Shown: positions 45,001 to 54,738 of the stretch, in pieces
Layout of the letters: each line of letters starts with the position of its first letter
Numbering within the stretch: position 1 is the first letter of the stretch
Origin: Saprospiraceae bacterium
GTDB lineage: Bacteria; Bacteroidota; Bacteroidia; Chitinophagales; Saprospiraceae
Direction: 5' to 3'
Assembly (NCBI GenBank): GCA_016716185.1
Contig: JADJWV010000002.1
Span: 1-64,000 of the forward strand
Length of the DNA: 64,000 nucleotides
The notes under the pieces: model-generated
The model's database searches: none
The model's input: only the letters and a program-made list of their open reading frames with translations
Told to the model about the DNA's origin: nothing
Program-made: the position numbers and the translations under genes

Positions 45001-45391
45001 CCTCAATGAAAAAGTAAAGTATATCAAACAGGCATTGATAGATGCTCCGCAATTGCAAACAGAAACAGCTGGCGAATTGAGGCAGATTCAAAAAGCTTTA
45101 TTGGATGTCAACAGAAGTTTAAATGGCGATGCCACACGAGCAAAGCGCGAATTCGAAACCGCACCGGCAATCAATGGCCGCGTAGGCAACCTGGTTTACG
45201 GACTTTGGTCGACAACCTCTGCACCAACAAAGACCTATGAAGATTCTTATGCAGTTGCATACAAACAAATGCAAAAAGTACAAACAGAAATACTGGATTT
45301 GGATCAACGCATCCAAAGACTCGAAGCCATTTTAGACAAAGCCGGAGTGCCTTATACACCCGGAAGAAAACCTGTTCCGCCAGGAAGATAA
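42090..45391 (+). CDS. Sortilin/BNR-repeat secreted protein (one apparent frameshift)
   Basis: About 1,100 residues when repaired. A signal peptide (KILFCFLMIIGLTASPVWSQ) is followed by many BNR/Asp-box repeats: YKSEDGGKSWKNMGL, YKTTDGGKTWKQV, YKSTDGGNSWNKI, RSDDRGNSWKAI and LKTTDAGKTWTSI. These form two propeller-like VPS10/sortilin or xyloglucanase-like units, and a C-terminal helical part follows. Such proteins are often called glycosyl hydrolases but substrates are unproven. The frame breaks near 42291 where five As should be six (INPKNNSEYYVAVASGNVW). Confidence 0.88.
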
Positions 45392-45473
45392 GAATTGCGT
45401 ATACGATAAGCGTAGCGTAGTCTTCAGACTACGCGCCAGATCAGCGTCGCGTAGACTTCAAACTACGCGACAG
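45392..45473. terminator. Convergent hairpins between two genes
   Basis: GCGTAGTCTTCAGACTACGC at 45415-45434 is a near-perfect palindrome, and TCGCGTAG with CTACGCGA at 45447-45470 forms a second stem. They lie between convergent genes and could end both transcripts, but no long T-tract follows. A related CTTCAGACTACG sequence recurs at 46981. Confidence 0.45.
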
Positions 45474-46898
45474 TCAGAACTGTCTTCTATACAAAACTAA
45501 TTTTCCATTGAATTCTCGGACAACCGCATAGTTTTCAAACAACCGACTTTGCATTTCTTGATTTTGATCGGATAAGCTCCACAAAATATAATCGGGATTC
45601 TTTTCTCGAATTTTATCAATTTCAAGAATGCCATCCAATTGCAAAGTTTTCCGATGCTTGTCATTCCAAAGCAGACTCGAATGAATGTATGGAGTCGGAC
45701 TTTCTTTATTTAACAGGAAATAGAGAATGTGATTTGCATTTGCCGTATAGATCCGTTCATTGGATTTGACTTCCTTTTGCATGAAACTGGTGATATCCTT
45801 GAGTAGTTCTGGTTTTTGAACAAAACTTTTATGATGAAAAAACAAAATGAGCGCAATGAGTAAAGCAGTTGATGTTTTAAACAACGGCAATTTTATATGA
45901 TGGCTAAAAGCTTGTCCATATCTGGTTAAAAAAATCATTCCGGCCAGCAGGCTACTTACAGGCATTAATTGTATAAAATAATGTTCAAAATACTTCCCGG
46001 GAATTATTATGATTAGCAGATCTAAAATCAACCAGAAATACAAAAACAATCTGGAAGCATGTTTTTGAAACTCATTCGAACGGGCCACTAAAAAAATGAT
46101 TACAGTAACGGGAAGGAAACGCAAAAAATAATCAGCGAGGAAACGCAAAGAATCCGAAAGGCTCGTTGAAGAAGAGTAATTCCCAGTCACCCGGAATGTA
46201 TAATACGTAAAAGCATCCCAGGCATTGTTTTGCAAGAAGTAATAGACAACGGTTAAAGTAACGATTAAAAAGCCAAACGCCGCATATAATAATTTTTCTT
46301 TTATTAATTTGATAACGGACTTTTCCTGAAAGGAACGAATAATTAAAAAGCAGAATAGCGCAGCAGCATCAGCCGCCGCAACATATTTGGTATGAAAGGC
46401 CAACCCGATGAAGACACCTGCGCTGATAGCAGATAGCCAGGTATTATGATAAAGTAAAAGAAAGATAGCAGCGCAATTAAAAAAATTAAAATAGATTTCC
46501 GTATTGGGACTAATTCCCCATCTGCTAAACAAAGAAACCATGAAAATATAAACTACTCCTGTGAAGATGGATGCAGTTTTGTTTTGAAGTTGTTTCATTT
46601 GAATCCGGCTCAACATGAATGCAGTCGCTGCGATAAATATACAAGCCATCAATCTGGTTGCCCATATCGTTTTTCCAAATAATTTTAGCATGGCGGCATA
46701 GATCCCAAAAATCCCAATGGGTTTGGTATCAATTACATCCTGAAGATAAATTTTCCCTTGGAGCAAAGCATCTGCAATCACCAGATACGTCGATTCATCG
46801 TGATCGATCACTAAAGGCGAAAAACTAAATACCCGCAATAGAATGGCCAGCAAGAGAAACAACACAAACGGATAACCACCTTTTTTGAAATCAACCAT
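45474..46898 (-). CDS. GT39-like membrane glycosyltransferase
   Basis: The protein has 474 residues and about 11 transmembrane helices. The first periplasmic loop has the conserved acidic motif VIDHDESTYLVIADALLQGK near residue 32, and QDVIDTKPIG resembles the ArnT/PMT_2 second motif. The C-terminal soluble part (TANANHILYFLLNKESPT) is periplasmic. Family members transfer sugars from polyprenyl-phosphate carriers to lipids or proteins. Confidence 0.8.
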   Translation of the reverse strand: MVDFKKGGYPFVLFLLLAILLRVFSFSPLVIDHDESTYLVIADALLQGKIYLQDVIDTKPIGIFGIYAAMLKLFGKTIWATRLMACIFIAATAFMLSRIQMKQLQNKTASIFTGVVYIFMVSLFSRWGISPNTEIYFNFFNCAAIFLLLYHNTWLSAISAGVFIGLAFHTKYVAAADAAALFCFLIIRSFQEKSVIKLIKEKLLYAAFGFLIVTLTVVYYFLQNNAWDAFTYYTFRVTGNYSSSTSLSDSLRFLADYFLRFLPVTVIIFLVARSNEFQKHASRLFLYFWLILDLLIIIIPGKYFEHYFIQLMPVSSLLAGMIFLTRYGQAFSHHIKLPLFKTSTALLIALILFFHHKSFVQKPELLKDITSFMQKEVKSNERIYTANANHILYFLLNKESPTPYIHSSLLWNDKHRKTLQLDGILEIDKIREKNPDYILWSLSDQNQEMQSRLFENYAVVREFNGKLVLYRRQF

Positions 46899-47080
46899 TC
46901 GGCCAACATTTTTTAAAACAGCTTTAAAGATAGGCGATTAGAACCTCTTCGCGTAATCTTCAGATCAGCTATGCGTAATCTTCAGACTACGACTACGTTA
47001 CCCGCTATAAACGAAGTTTAAACTTAAAATCGATATTATCGAAACTGAAATTTTAGCATATTTGCAACTTTATAAACATT
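46899..47080. other. Divergent intergenic region
   Basis: No gene is seen. It contains GCGTAATCTTCAGATC and CGTAATCTTCAGACTACG, diverged copies of the hairpin at 45415, and upstream sequence for the antiporter gene (ATTTTAGCATATTTGCAAC). Confidence 0.4.
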
Positions 47081-48043
47081 ATGATTACTTACTTACTTTT
47101 CATTGTTGGTATTATCTTTTTACTCAAAGGCGGCGATATGCTGGTCGACGGATCATCATCCATCGCTAAAAATAAAAATATATCACCCATTGTCATAGGT
47201 TTGACTATCGTGGCTTTCGGAACTTCGGCACCCGAATTGGTAGTGAATCTGATCGCAGCATCGGGAGGCAATACAGAAATCGCTATTGGAAATGTGCTGG
47301 GCAGCAACATTGCCAACATTTTATTGATCCTGGGCATTGCTGCGAGTATATACCCGATCTCTGCAAAAAAAAATACCGTCCTGAAAGAAATTCCTTTTAG
47401 TTTACTGGCTGCAGTTTTGGTAGCCGTTACTGCAAATGATATATGGATAGACGGCCAATCGGATTCTGCTATTAGCCGTATTGATGGAATTGTTTATCTT
47501 TTGTTTTTTACAATTTTCTTGTATTATATTTTTGGAATTACAGAATCCGAAAAAGATATTTTAGAAACGGAAACTCCGGGATTCAGTAACTATAGATCAA
47601 TTGTCTATGTTGTTTTAGGAATTGCAGGAATGTTCTTCGGCGGGAAATGGGTCGTTGATGGGGCAGTTAAAATGGCTGAAGCGTTCCAGGTGAGTCAAAG
47701 TCTGATTGGTTTGACTGTTGTGGCGATTAGTACATCATTACCGGAATTGGCTACATCAACGATTGCAGCTTATAAAAGGCAAACCGATATTGCTATTGGG
47801 AATGTAGTGGGATCCAATATTTTTAATGTATTCTGGATTTTGGGATTGAGTTCGCTTTTCAAACCATTGCCATTTAAAGCGACAGACAACCCGGATATAT
47901 TGGTTACTATTTTTTCAAGCCTATTATTGCTGTGGTTTATGTTTACTGGCAAAAAACATACGCTGGAGCGTTGGCAGGGGTATATGTTGGTCCTATTATA
48001 TGTTGCTTATCTGATATTTACCATAGCAACCAAGTCATCCTGA
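47081..48043 (+). CDS. Calcium/sodium antiporter, CaCA family
   Basis: The protein has 320 residues and ten predicted helices. It has the two inverted alpha-repeats: FGTSAPELVVNLIAASGG with GNVLGSNIANILLILG, and ISTSLPELATSTIAAYKR with GNVVGSNIFNVFWILG. It resembles YrbG-type K-independent Na/Ca exchangers of the inner membrane. Its length is typical. Confidence 0.95.
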   Translation: MITYLLFIVGIIFLLKGGDMLVDGSSSIAKNKNISPIVIGLTIVAFGTSAPELVVNLIAASGGNTEIAIGNVLGSNIANILLILGIAASIYPISAKKNTVLKEIPFSLLAAVLVAVTANDIWIDGQSDSAISRIDGIVYLLFFTIFLYYIFGITESEKDILETETPGFSNYRSIVYVVLGIAGMFFGGKWVVDGAVKMAEAFQVSQSLIGLTVVAISTSLPELATSTIAAYKRQTDIAIGNVVGSNIFNVFWILGLSSLFKPLPFKATDNPDILVTIFSSLLLLWFMFTGKKHTLERWQGYMLVLLYVAYLIFTIATKSS

Positions 48044-48219
48044 TCTTTGTTATCCGGTTTCAATGTCCATACTTCAGTGAATTTTTGAATCAGAAATTCA
48101 GCCCTGCCATTTTCATTTTAATTATCTTGCTAATTCCAATTTTAATAAAATTCTTTGAATTCCTTCGAGTCCTCATGTTGGAAATTCCGAAATGTAATTT
48201 GTGATTTTCTTAATACATG

Positions 48220-48300
48220 CATTTCTCCTAAAAGTCAAAAAGCCAAAAAGCCAAAAAGTCAAAAAGTCAAAAAGTCAAAAGTCAAAAAGTCAAAAATCCC
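48220..48300. repeat. AAAAAGTC tandem run
   Basis: About nine units of AAAAAGTC/AAAAAGCC follow the antiporter gene. They are the same family as the runs near 35.3 kb and 37.6 kb. Confidence 0.8.
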
Positions 48301-48448
48301 TTGTTCACTTCTCAAAATTATGCTTGAAACCAGATACCGCACTGCTGTTAACTCCAAATCGATGCGGTTTGGGTTTAACCAAATCAAGAATTTATAATTT
48401 CCAAAAACTTTAAATTGAAATCTGCATCAAGACCATAAACTAATGCAA

Positions 48449-48481
48449 AAAAAAAATCCGGGATGAAAAACCCCGGATCGT
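48449..48481 (-). terminator. Rho-independent terminator, minus strand
   Basis: On the minus strand ATCCGGGG-TTTTTC-ATCCCGGAT is followed by nine Ts. It ends the PDZ-T9SS gene 53 bp upstream. Confidence 0.85.
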
Positions 48482-48533
48482 GCGAAACTTTGGTTATTAA
48501 ACTATGCTATGGAACAAAGATAAGAAAGTCGTT

Positions 48534-49685
48534 TTACTTCACAATTATTTTTTGGGTCAAAACTTTTTTGCCCTGAGTTACTTTGAGAATAAAGGTACCC
48601 GTGGCATTTTCAATTTGAATTTCTTTATCATATGATCCTTCAAACTGATCTATTTTTTCTTTAAATACTTCCTTACCACTTAAATCGAGAACTTCGATAG
48701 TGGTCGGTTCTTTTTTTCCTTCAAAGTGAATTTTCATCTGGCCATTGTTTGGGTTAGGACTTCCAGTTAAAACTTCCACATTTAACGATTGTTCTTCGCT
48801 GATTTGCTCTGTCTCTGTTTTGGTTTCTTGTTTTTCGCCTGCGATATTTTCAATTTCCATGATTTCTGATTGGCCTTCTCCACCCTTCTTGAAAATGCGG
48901 ATTCTCTTTTGACCATCGCCATCTTCAATTTTCATAATTTTGTTTTCGAAACATTTTTTATAATCTTCCGGCTTGCAGCAAAATACCTTGCAGGTTTTAC
49001 TGGGTTTACAGATTCTGCTGGAAAGAACCTCTTCTTTTCTTTCCTGTAAAACTGCCTGAGCAGATTTAACTTTCGTTTCGCGGAGATAACTCAACTTTAC
49101 TTTGTCGCCGGGTTTTTTTGAAGAAAGGGCTTGAATGACAGCCTCGACATCTTTGGTTTCTTTACCGGCAACAGCCAGGATGATGTCGCCTTCCTTCAAT
49201 CCGATTTTCTCGGCAGCAGATCCTTCAAATACTTCAATGACCTGTGCTCCATTCAATCCATCTACGTTTTCAAGCTGCACACCTAAAACAGCTTTATTTG
49301 GAGAAGCAGATTTCATTTCCTCTTCCAACAATGCATGGTGCTCGGGATTTATTCTGAAAACATGCACTTCTTTCTCATTGGATGGAGAATCGCCATGTTT
49401 GCGAACCATCATTTTAATTTTTTGATCGCCACTTTTCAAGTTTTCGACGTCGATGGTTTCAAGGTCTTTGAAATTCCATTCAAAACCTTCTGTTTTCAAT
49501 TCATTCAGTTCAGCTAAATTGATTGTGTCGGTGGTTTCTTTCGTAGTTTCAACTCCGTTTACATTTTCAACAGTGATTTTTTTAACGATCACTTTACTTT
49601 TCTTGGAGGTTTCAGCTTCGCTCTGTGCAAGGATACACGTTGAAGAAACTGCAATCATTAAAAGACCAAATATCCATTTTCTCAT
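48534..49685 (-). CDS. Secreted PDZ protein with type IX sorting domain
   Basis: The protein has 383 residues with signal peptide MRKWIFGLLMIAVSSTCILA. Residues ~130-220 form a PDZ domain: AVLGVQLENVDGLNGAQVIE, then EKIGLKEGDIILAVAGKETK. A cysteine-rich stretch (ICKPSKTCKVFCCKPEDYKK) follows. The C-terminal ~85 residues are a T9SS domain (GSPNPNNGQMKIHF, IEVLDLSGKEVFKE, TFILKVTQGKKVLTQKIIVK). No protease domain is present. It lies downstream of the BlaR1/BlaI-like pair and may be their target, by position only. Confidence 0.85.
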   Translation of the reverse strand: MRKWIFGLLMIAVSSTCILAQSEAETSKKSKVIVKKITVENVNGVETTKETTDTINLAELNELKTEGFEWNFKDLETIDVENLKSGDQKIKMMVRKHGDSPSNEKEVHVFRINPEHHALLEEEMKSASPNKAVLGVQLENVDGLNGAQVIEVFEGSAAEKIGLKEGDIILAVAGKETKDVEAVIQALSSKKPGDKVKLSYLRETKVKSAQAVLQERKEEVLSSRICKPSKTCKVFCCKPEDYKKCFENKIMKIEDGDGQKRIRIFKKGGEGQSEIMEIENIAGEKQETKTETEQISEEQSLNVEVLTGSPNPNNGQMKIHFEGKKEPTTIEVLDLSGKEVFKEKIDQFEGSYDKEIQIENATGTFILKVTQGKKVLTQKIIVK

Positions 49686-49704
49686 AATTAAATATTTTAA
49701 TTTA

Positions 49705-51168
49705 TTAATTAGTTTGTGTTCCTCTTTCAGCTTCCTGAGAAGTGTCCGGTAAAGTTTTTTCGGATGTATCGGTTTTTACAACGCCGGTTTTGTAAATAAT
49801 CAAACTTTTACTGGATCTGGGTTGATAACTCATCCCCTGTTTGGAAATGATCCAGGCGCCATCTCCCTCGATCATCGACAAAGAATCAAGTCTTATTTCA
49901 TTGGGCGTATAAATGATGATCGCGTGTCCCGATTTCTTGGAGTCTTCAGAAGTAGAAACGCGTTGAACGTTTTGTACAACAACTTCAGGTTTTTTCTTAA
50001 CGGGTTCCTTCTTTATGACTTTGTGTTGGGCTGTTTTAGAAACTTCAGCAACAGTACTTCTACCTGATTTATTTACAACTTTAACTTTTGGAACCATAGA
50101 AGTATGCCTGATCAAATCCTTTTCTTCACTTGGAATGGAAATCGGGTTGGGTTCAGCTTTGTATGAAATATTGTATAACGGAATCAATTCCATTTTACCA
50201 GTAGTTTTTAAGTTTAACTCCGGATTCAAGCCCAGGAACAACAAACAACCAAGGGTTGCAAACAGACTGATCCTGCTTTCTCTGCTGGTATGTACCGATT
50301 GTATGTTTAATACGGATTCAATCCTTCTTCTCAGTTGATTTTTTTGCTTGAAAAATGGAATACTGAAAAGAGGGATGAGTCCTTTTTGTTCTTCAGCTTT
50401 CAGGATCAGTTTGGCATAAATGATTGGAGCCTTCACATATTCATTAGCGTGAGCATCGGCAAGCAGTTCCCTGTCTAGTTTAATATGACTAATGAGCATC
50501 TGTACCGCCGGATTGAAATAAAACAACAATTCGGTAAGCTGCACAAAGAAATTAATCCAATGATCTTTACTGCAGATATGCGAAATTTCATGTGCGAGTA
50601 TGCATTCAATTTCTTTGGGCTGAAGTCCGTTGACCCAGGCCGTAGGAATCACAATGATCGGTTTGACCACTCCGGTTAAAAAAGCAGAGCTGATCCGGTC
50701 GCTATGCATCAGCAGAATATTTTTTTGAATATTATAATGCTCTTTTATGCGATCAAAGCGATCCAGCCATGTCGGTTGTATAACGTGTTGAGATTGATGT
50801 ATGAGTTTTTTAAGAAACAAATGGCTGAGTAAAAATCGGATAGAAAAAATCACAGTACCAATCATCCAAGCGGTAAATACCCAAAAGATTATGGATGCAT
50901 CCCATCCATTAGCGATTTGACCAATAAAAATTGATGAACCATCTTTTTCGCCCAGGATCAAAAACAGGAAATTCCCAAGTCCTAATACAACTACACTGAA
51001 GAGTCCCATCAGGGAACTAAGGTATTTAATTTGGGGTCCCGGTTTAAAAATGCGGTTGGCGATCCAAAGAGCAATGACGATAAAAGCGGCCTGCCAGATA
51101 GAATCAATCAGAGTATATACGATGGATTCCTGGAGGAAGTTTGGCTGGAACTTAGTAAGGGAGTTCAT
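49705..51168 (-). CDS. M56-family (BlaR1-like) membrane metallopeptidase
   Basis: The protein has 487 residues. Four N-terminal transmembrane helices flank the zinc-protease motif ILAHEISHICSKDHW near residue 195 (HExxH). The C-terminal ~170 residues are not the penicillin-binding sensor of BlaR1, so it is an M56 protease of the type paired with MecI-like repressors in many Bacteroidota. It is expected to cleave or cause cleavage of the repressor encoded just upstream (4-bp overlap). The signal sensed is unknown. Confidence 0.88.
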   Translation of the reverse strand: MNSLTKFQPNFLQESIVYTLIDSIWQAAFIVIALWIANRIFKPGPQIKYLSSLMGLFSVVVLGLGNFLFLILGEKDGSSIFIGQIANGWDASIIFWVFTAWMIGTVIFSIRFLLSHLFLKKLIHQSQHVIQPTWLDRFDRIKEHYNIQKNILLMHSDRISSAFLTGVVKPIIVIPTAWVNGLQPKEIECILAHEISHICSKDHWINFFVQLTELLFYFNPAVQMLISHIKLDRELLADAHANEYVKAPIIYAKLILKAEEQKGLIPLFSIPFFKQKNQLRRRIESVLNIQSVHTSRESRISLFATLGCLLFLGLNPELNLKTTGKMELIPLYNISYKAEPNPISIPSEEKDLIRHTSMVPKVKVVNKSGRSTVAEVSKTAQHKVIKKEPVKKKPEVVVQNVQRVSTSEDSKKSGHAIIIYTPNEIRLDSLSMIEGDGAWIISKQGMSYQPRSSKSLIIYKTGVVKTDTSEKTLPDTSQEAERGTQTN

Positions 51169-51554
51169 GCTTTAGCTTTATTTTCCATATCTTTAATAAG
51201 CTTTTTGAGATCCCGGATTTCTTCAGGGCTGGCTTTGTAATTTCCCAAAGTCTGAACGACCATCTCCATCGGCGAACCCTCAAAAACCTGATCTATCATG
51301 TTCTTTAAAAAATTTTTCTTTACATGATGCTCCTTTATGGCAGCATTATAAAGGTGTATTTTGCCGGACAACTCCCTTTCTACCAATGATTTTTCAAACA
51401 TGATCTGAAGCATTTTCAGGCTGGTGGTATAACCAACCTCCTTTTTTTCATTCATCACGGCATTGACCTGTTTTACCGAACAAGGCCCCTGTTTCCACAG
51501 GATCTGGAGGATTTCCAGTTCTCCTTCTGTGGGTTTAAAATCTGGTTTAGACAT
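51165..51554 (-). CDS. BlaI/MecI/CopY-family repressor
   Basis: The protein has 129 residues. The winged helix-turn-helix reads LTEGELEILQILWKQG-like (PTEGELEILQILWKQGPCSV), with KKEVGYTTSLKMLQIMFEKS carrying the recognition helix and dimerisation segment after it. Family repressors control their own operon and are inactivated by the M56 partner. The 3' end overlaps the M56 gene start by 4 bp. Confidence 0.92.
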   Translation of the reverse strand: MSKPDFKPTEGELEILQILWKQGPCSVKQVNAVMNEKKEVGYTTSLKMLQIMFEKSLVERELSGKIHLYNAAIKEHHVKKNFLKNMIDQVFEGSPMEMVVQTLGNYKASPEEIRDLKKLIKDMENKAKA

Positions 51555-51661
51555 AGAAATAGATTAAATCGAGTGAACAAATATGCAATCCCCACTCAAA
51601 TCTACGAAGTGTTTCGTAATATTTAATATTATTTTAACGAAAATTCATTCTTGTCGTGATC

Positions 51662-52573
51662 TCATACCTGTCCTTGTTCAGGATCAGCATCGGTCCTTTT
51701 GTGTTTCCAACGCCGGTGCGACCACAACCAGAGCCGGGGATCGGACTGGATCGCTTTTTCCAGGCAACGGGCATATCGTTCGGTGATTTCGTGGTCTGAC
51801 AACATCTCTTCCCCGTCCCAGAGCAATTCAAAACGCACTCTGTAATTAGCAAAGCTGCTTTTATATATCCAGGGAAAAACCACCGCATTGCTGTTTTTAC
51901 GGGCAATGGCTTCTGTGCCATGAATGAAAGCAGTTTTTTGATTGAGAAAATAGGTCCAGTAGCAATTATCAGGACCAGGCGGACTTTGGTCGCCTATAAA
52001 GAGGCTAACATTGACTTCCCCCGACTTCCAACGATCTAATAAAAACTTATAAGCTTTAGCAGCAGGCACGCAATAGAGACCAAATCGCCTGCGAATGGAA
52101 GCGATCAATCCGTCGAAATACGCATTGCTCAGAGGGAGGTATAAACCATAAACCGGAAGATTCAGTTGAAGTGGAAACGCAGCATACCATTCCCAATTGC
52201 CCAGATGAGCTGCGTAGATGCTGACGCTTTTACCTGAATTAAACAGCTTGTGAATAAGCTCGGGATTTTCAAGCACAAACCGCTTTTTCATTCCGCTTGC
52301 CGATAATGTGGCCGCTTTTAGGGTTTCCACAATCAATTCAGAAAAATGCCGGTAAAAATCCCTGGATATTATTTTTAACTCCACTTCATTTTTCTCAGGA
52401 AATGCAGCTTTTAAATTATTTTTTACTACATTTTTTCTATAGCTGGATAAGAAAAATAGCAGGCTGTACAAGATTTCAGAAATAACTTGCAGCAACCGCA
52501 GTGGCAGACAGGAAATCAAATAAACAGGAGCATATTTGATCGGGGTGTTGCTATGCTTATTGAAATCATTCAA
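51662..52573 (-). CDS. LpxL/HtrB-like lysophospholipid acyltransferase
   Basis: The protein has 303 residues. An N-terminal membrane segment is followed by the acyltransferase motif YAAHLGNWEWYAAFPLQ near residue 120 (HxxxxE) and by VSLFIGDQSPPG near residue 190. This fits late acyltransferases of lipid A or the ornithine/aminolipid pathways at the inner membrane. The donor and acceptor cannot be told. Confidence 0.88.
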   Translation of the reverse strand: MNDFNKHSNTPIKYAPVYLISCLPLRLLQVISEILYSLLFFLSSYRKNVVKNNLKAAFPEKNEVELKIISRDFYRHFSELIVETLKAATLSASGMKKRFVLENPELIHKLFNSGKSVSIYAAHLGNWEWYAAFPLQLNLPVYGLYLPLSNAYFDGLIASIRRRFGLYCVPAAKAYKFLLDRWKSGEVNVSLFIGDQSPPGPDNCYWTYFLNQKTAFIHGTEAIARKNSNAVVFPWIYKSSFANYRVRFELLWDGEEMLSDHEITERYARCLEKAIQSDPRLWLWSHRRWKHKRTDADPEQGQV

Positions 52574-52640
52574 TTTCGAAGGAGTTTTTTTTCAGAAGTT
52601 TTTAAACTACTTTCCAACATCTGATTTTATTAGTGTTCTT

Positions 52641-53402
52641 TTAGTCGATGTTGGAACGGTTGTTCACTTTTAATAAATTAATGTAATATTCGCGGGTTTG
52701 CTCCGCACGATCATCAATGGCTTTCCAGACTTTTTCTTTTGGAGAATAGATTTTCTCCTGCCACCATTCGGGATGTGTGAGTACCTGCAAACGTTTGTTT
52801 TCATGCCGTTCAAGCACTTCAGCCAACCTTTGATGACGCCAGTACCCGTTTGAGTCAGAACAATAAGCTACTTCTCTCTTAAAATAAGTTGAATACGTAT
52901 TTATCAATCCGCTATAATGCAAGGCCTCACATTGAAGATCAAATGCAGAAGGATTGTGAAACGAAAATGTATCAATATTTACATGAAAAAGATCCTGAAG
53001 AAAGTTGATTTCCAATGCTAAATATTTTTCCAGTTGATCTGTGTTCTGTATCCCGTAATAACTGCTGTCGAAGTGCAGTTGGATGGAATGTCCCAGTTCG
53101 ATTATTTTAAAAATGAGTTCTGTATTGCTTTTTTCCAGCAGGTTGTAAAATTCCGAATGCAACAATAAAAAATATTGGGCCTTAATTCCTAGTTGGTGTT
53201 CGATTTTAGCAAGCTGGTACGCCGAAGGAATTGACATGTCCAGATCGTGTCGCCAGACCACGAAATGATCGCTATGGAGGCATGAAGAATAATTTAGAAA
53301 GGGATAATAACTTTTTGCCTGAATCAATAATTTTTCATAAGCTACAAGCGTAAAATCTGAGAAATGATATTTCGTAGAATTGTCAGTGAGCATATCCTCC
53401 AT
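52641..53402 (-). CDS. Polysaccharide deacetylase-like protein
   Basis: The protein has 253 residues. NodB-like motifs are present: VVWRHDLDMSIPSA near residue 50 (metal Asp pair), HSIQLHFDSSYYG near residue 110 and FSFHNPSAFD near residue 147. No signal peptide is seen. It may act in the cytoplasm on a sugar precursor or be a diverged paralogue without deacetylase activity. It lies 68 bp after the acyltransferase gene upstream on the same strand. Confidence 0.75.
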   Translation of the reverse strand: MEDMLTDNSTKYHFSDFTLVAYEKLLIQAKSYYPFLNYSSCLHSDHFVVWRHDLDMSIPSAYQLAKIEHQLGIKAQYFLLLHSEFYNLLEKSNTELIFKIIELGHSIQLHFDSSYYGIQNTDQLEKYLALEINFLQDLFHVNIDTFSFHNPSAFDLQCEALHYSGLINTYSTYFKREVAYCSDSNGYWRHQRLAEVLERHENKRLQVLTHPEWWQEKIYSPKEKVWKAIDDRAEQTREYYINLLKVNNRSNID

Positions 53403-53490
53403 TCGGGCTTAAAGATAATAAGGAATGTTATAGGCACTATAATGTTCCTTTCCTCTTCCACATTTTTGTTGGGAAGAACACAAGATTAGT

Positions 53491-54009
53491 TTATGCTTTT
53501 GATTCAATGTGAATTCCCGCAATTTTATCGTACATACTTTGCTGTCCTTTATTCAGGATCAGGCTGAGAAAATAGATGAACACCAAAATTTGGGGCATAA
53601 TAAGAAAAAACCAGACCCAGGCAGGCGTGGTTTCTCCAATTCGATGGTGGTACATCAATCCATGTACTCCTGTATGAGCCAACTCCCATGGCAGATACTT
53701 AAGTAAATTCCTTATAAAAATAGATTGTTTTCTGTCCGGTGATTCAGAAATAACTACGAGTTTGCATAATTTTTTGCCTGGAGTTGCTTTCCATTCACTA
53801 AGTTCCGCTATGCAGGAAAATAAAAATACGGGCAGGGTAAGCGTTAAAAATCCGATTATTTGTGCGAAGATTGGATTTAATAACTCTTCATCAGGATTAT
53901 CGGCAATGAAAATTTTACTTATTCCAAATAGAATAAATGCATAAACGATAATGAGGAGCAGATCTGCAATACTGGCAATAATCCGGGCTAAGAGAATATT
54001 TGAAGTCAT
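53491..54009 (-). CDS. RDD-family membrane protein
   Basis: The protein has 172 residues with three hydrophobic segments. RDD-like features are ARIIASIADLLLIIVYAFIL at the start and the central AELSEWKATPGKKLCKLVVI (the TPGK motif). RDD proteins are small inner-membrane proteins of unclear function, some linked to ion exchange. Confidence 0.85.
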   Translation of the reverse strand: MTSNILLARIIASIADLLLIIVYAFILFGISKIFIADNPDEELLNPIFAQIIGFLTLTLPVFLFSCIAELSEWKATPGKKLCKLVVISESPDRKQSIFIRNLLKYLPWELAHTGVHGLMYHHRIGETTPAWVWFFLIMPQILVFIYFLSLILNKGQQSMYDKIAGIHIESKA

Positions 54010-54091
54010 TGATTTAATGATAAGGCGATGAAATTATTTATATTAAAATAAATTATAAGTTTTATAAGAATTCAATAAAAGAATCTTGCAT

Positions 54092-54562
54092 TTACTTTTT
54101 CCTGGTTTTCTGTTTAAATTTACTTTCATACAATTCAATCCATTGTTTAGCACTCATCTTTTTCATCAATTGCCCGATCAGTTTATAGGGAATTTCATCC
54201 AGCTTTTTAAAACGGATACAACTTTTTCCCATATCCAGTTTTTGTTTGCTGTGTTTGGGGTACTCAGTCACAAACCAGTTCAATAATTCAGGATCCGAGT
54301 AAATTCCCATGTGGTAAAAGTTGATGGAGTCTTTTTGCGAAGCAAGTCCTGCAAAAGGCAGGGGCTCGCTGGGTTTGCAATGGTAACCTGCGGGATATAT
54401 AGAATGTGGAACGACATAACCTAATCCACCATAGCTGATACCAGCCTCAAATCCTTTGGGCAGGTTTTTTAAAATCACTTCGTGCAATTTATTAAATGCT
54501 TCGAAACGCTCCTCAGGTACGTTGAGCAGAATCTCATTTACAGTTTTTCCATTGGCTTTCAT
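54092..54562 (-). CDS. DUF1801-family protein
   Basis: The protein has 156 residues. It follows the DUF1801/YdhG pattern: VNEILLNVPEERFEAFNKLH, GFEAGISYGGLGYVVP, FAGLASQKDSINFYHMGIY and KLDMGKSCIRFKKLDEIP near the end. The family is small and cytoplasmic, related to iron-chaperone frataxin-like folds, with uncertain function. Confidence 0.85.
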   Translation of the reverse strand: MKANGKTVNEILLNVPEERFEAFNKLHEVILKNLPKGFEAGISYGGLGYVVPHSIYPAGYHCKPSEPLPFAGLASQKDSINFYHMGIYSDPELLNWFVTEYPKHSKQKLDMGKSCIRFKKLDEIPYKLIGQLMKKMSAKQWIELYESKFKQKTRKK

Positions 54563-54738
54563 TTGGTATAAGTTTTATTTAGGCTTCATTTCAAATGTTT
54601 AAACATGATTTGTGTAATTCATTTAAATACAGTCTTGATTTACAAAATTGAGCAAATTAATTTTAAAAGAAAATTCCAAATCAATTTTTTTGAATTTATT
54701 GAGATCCCAAGCCCGAACCTGATTTATTTGTTAAAATT

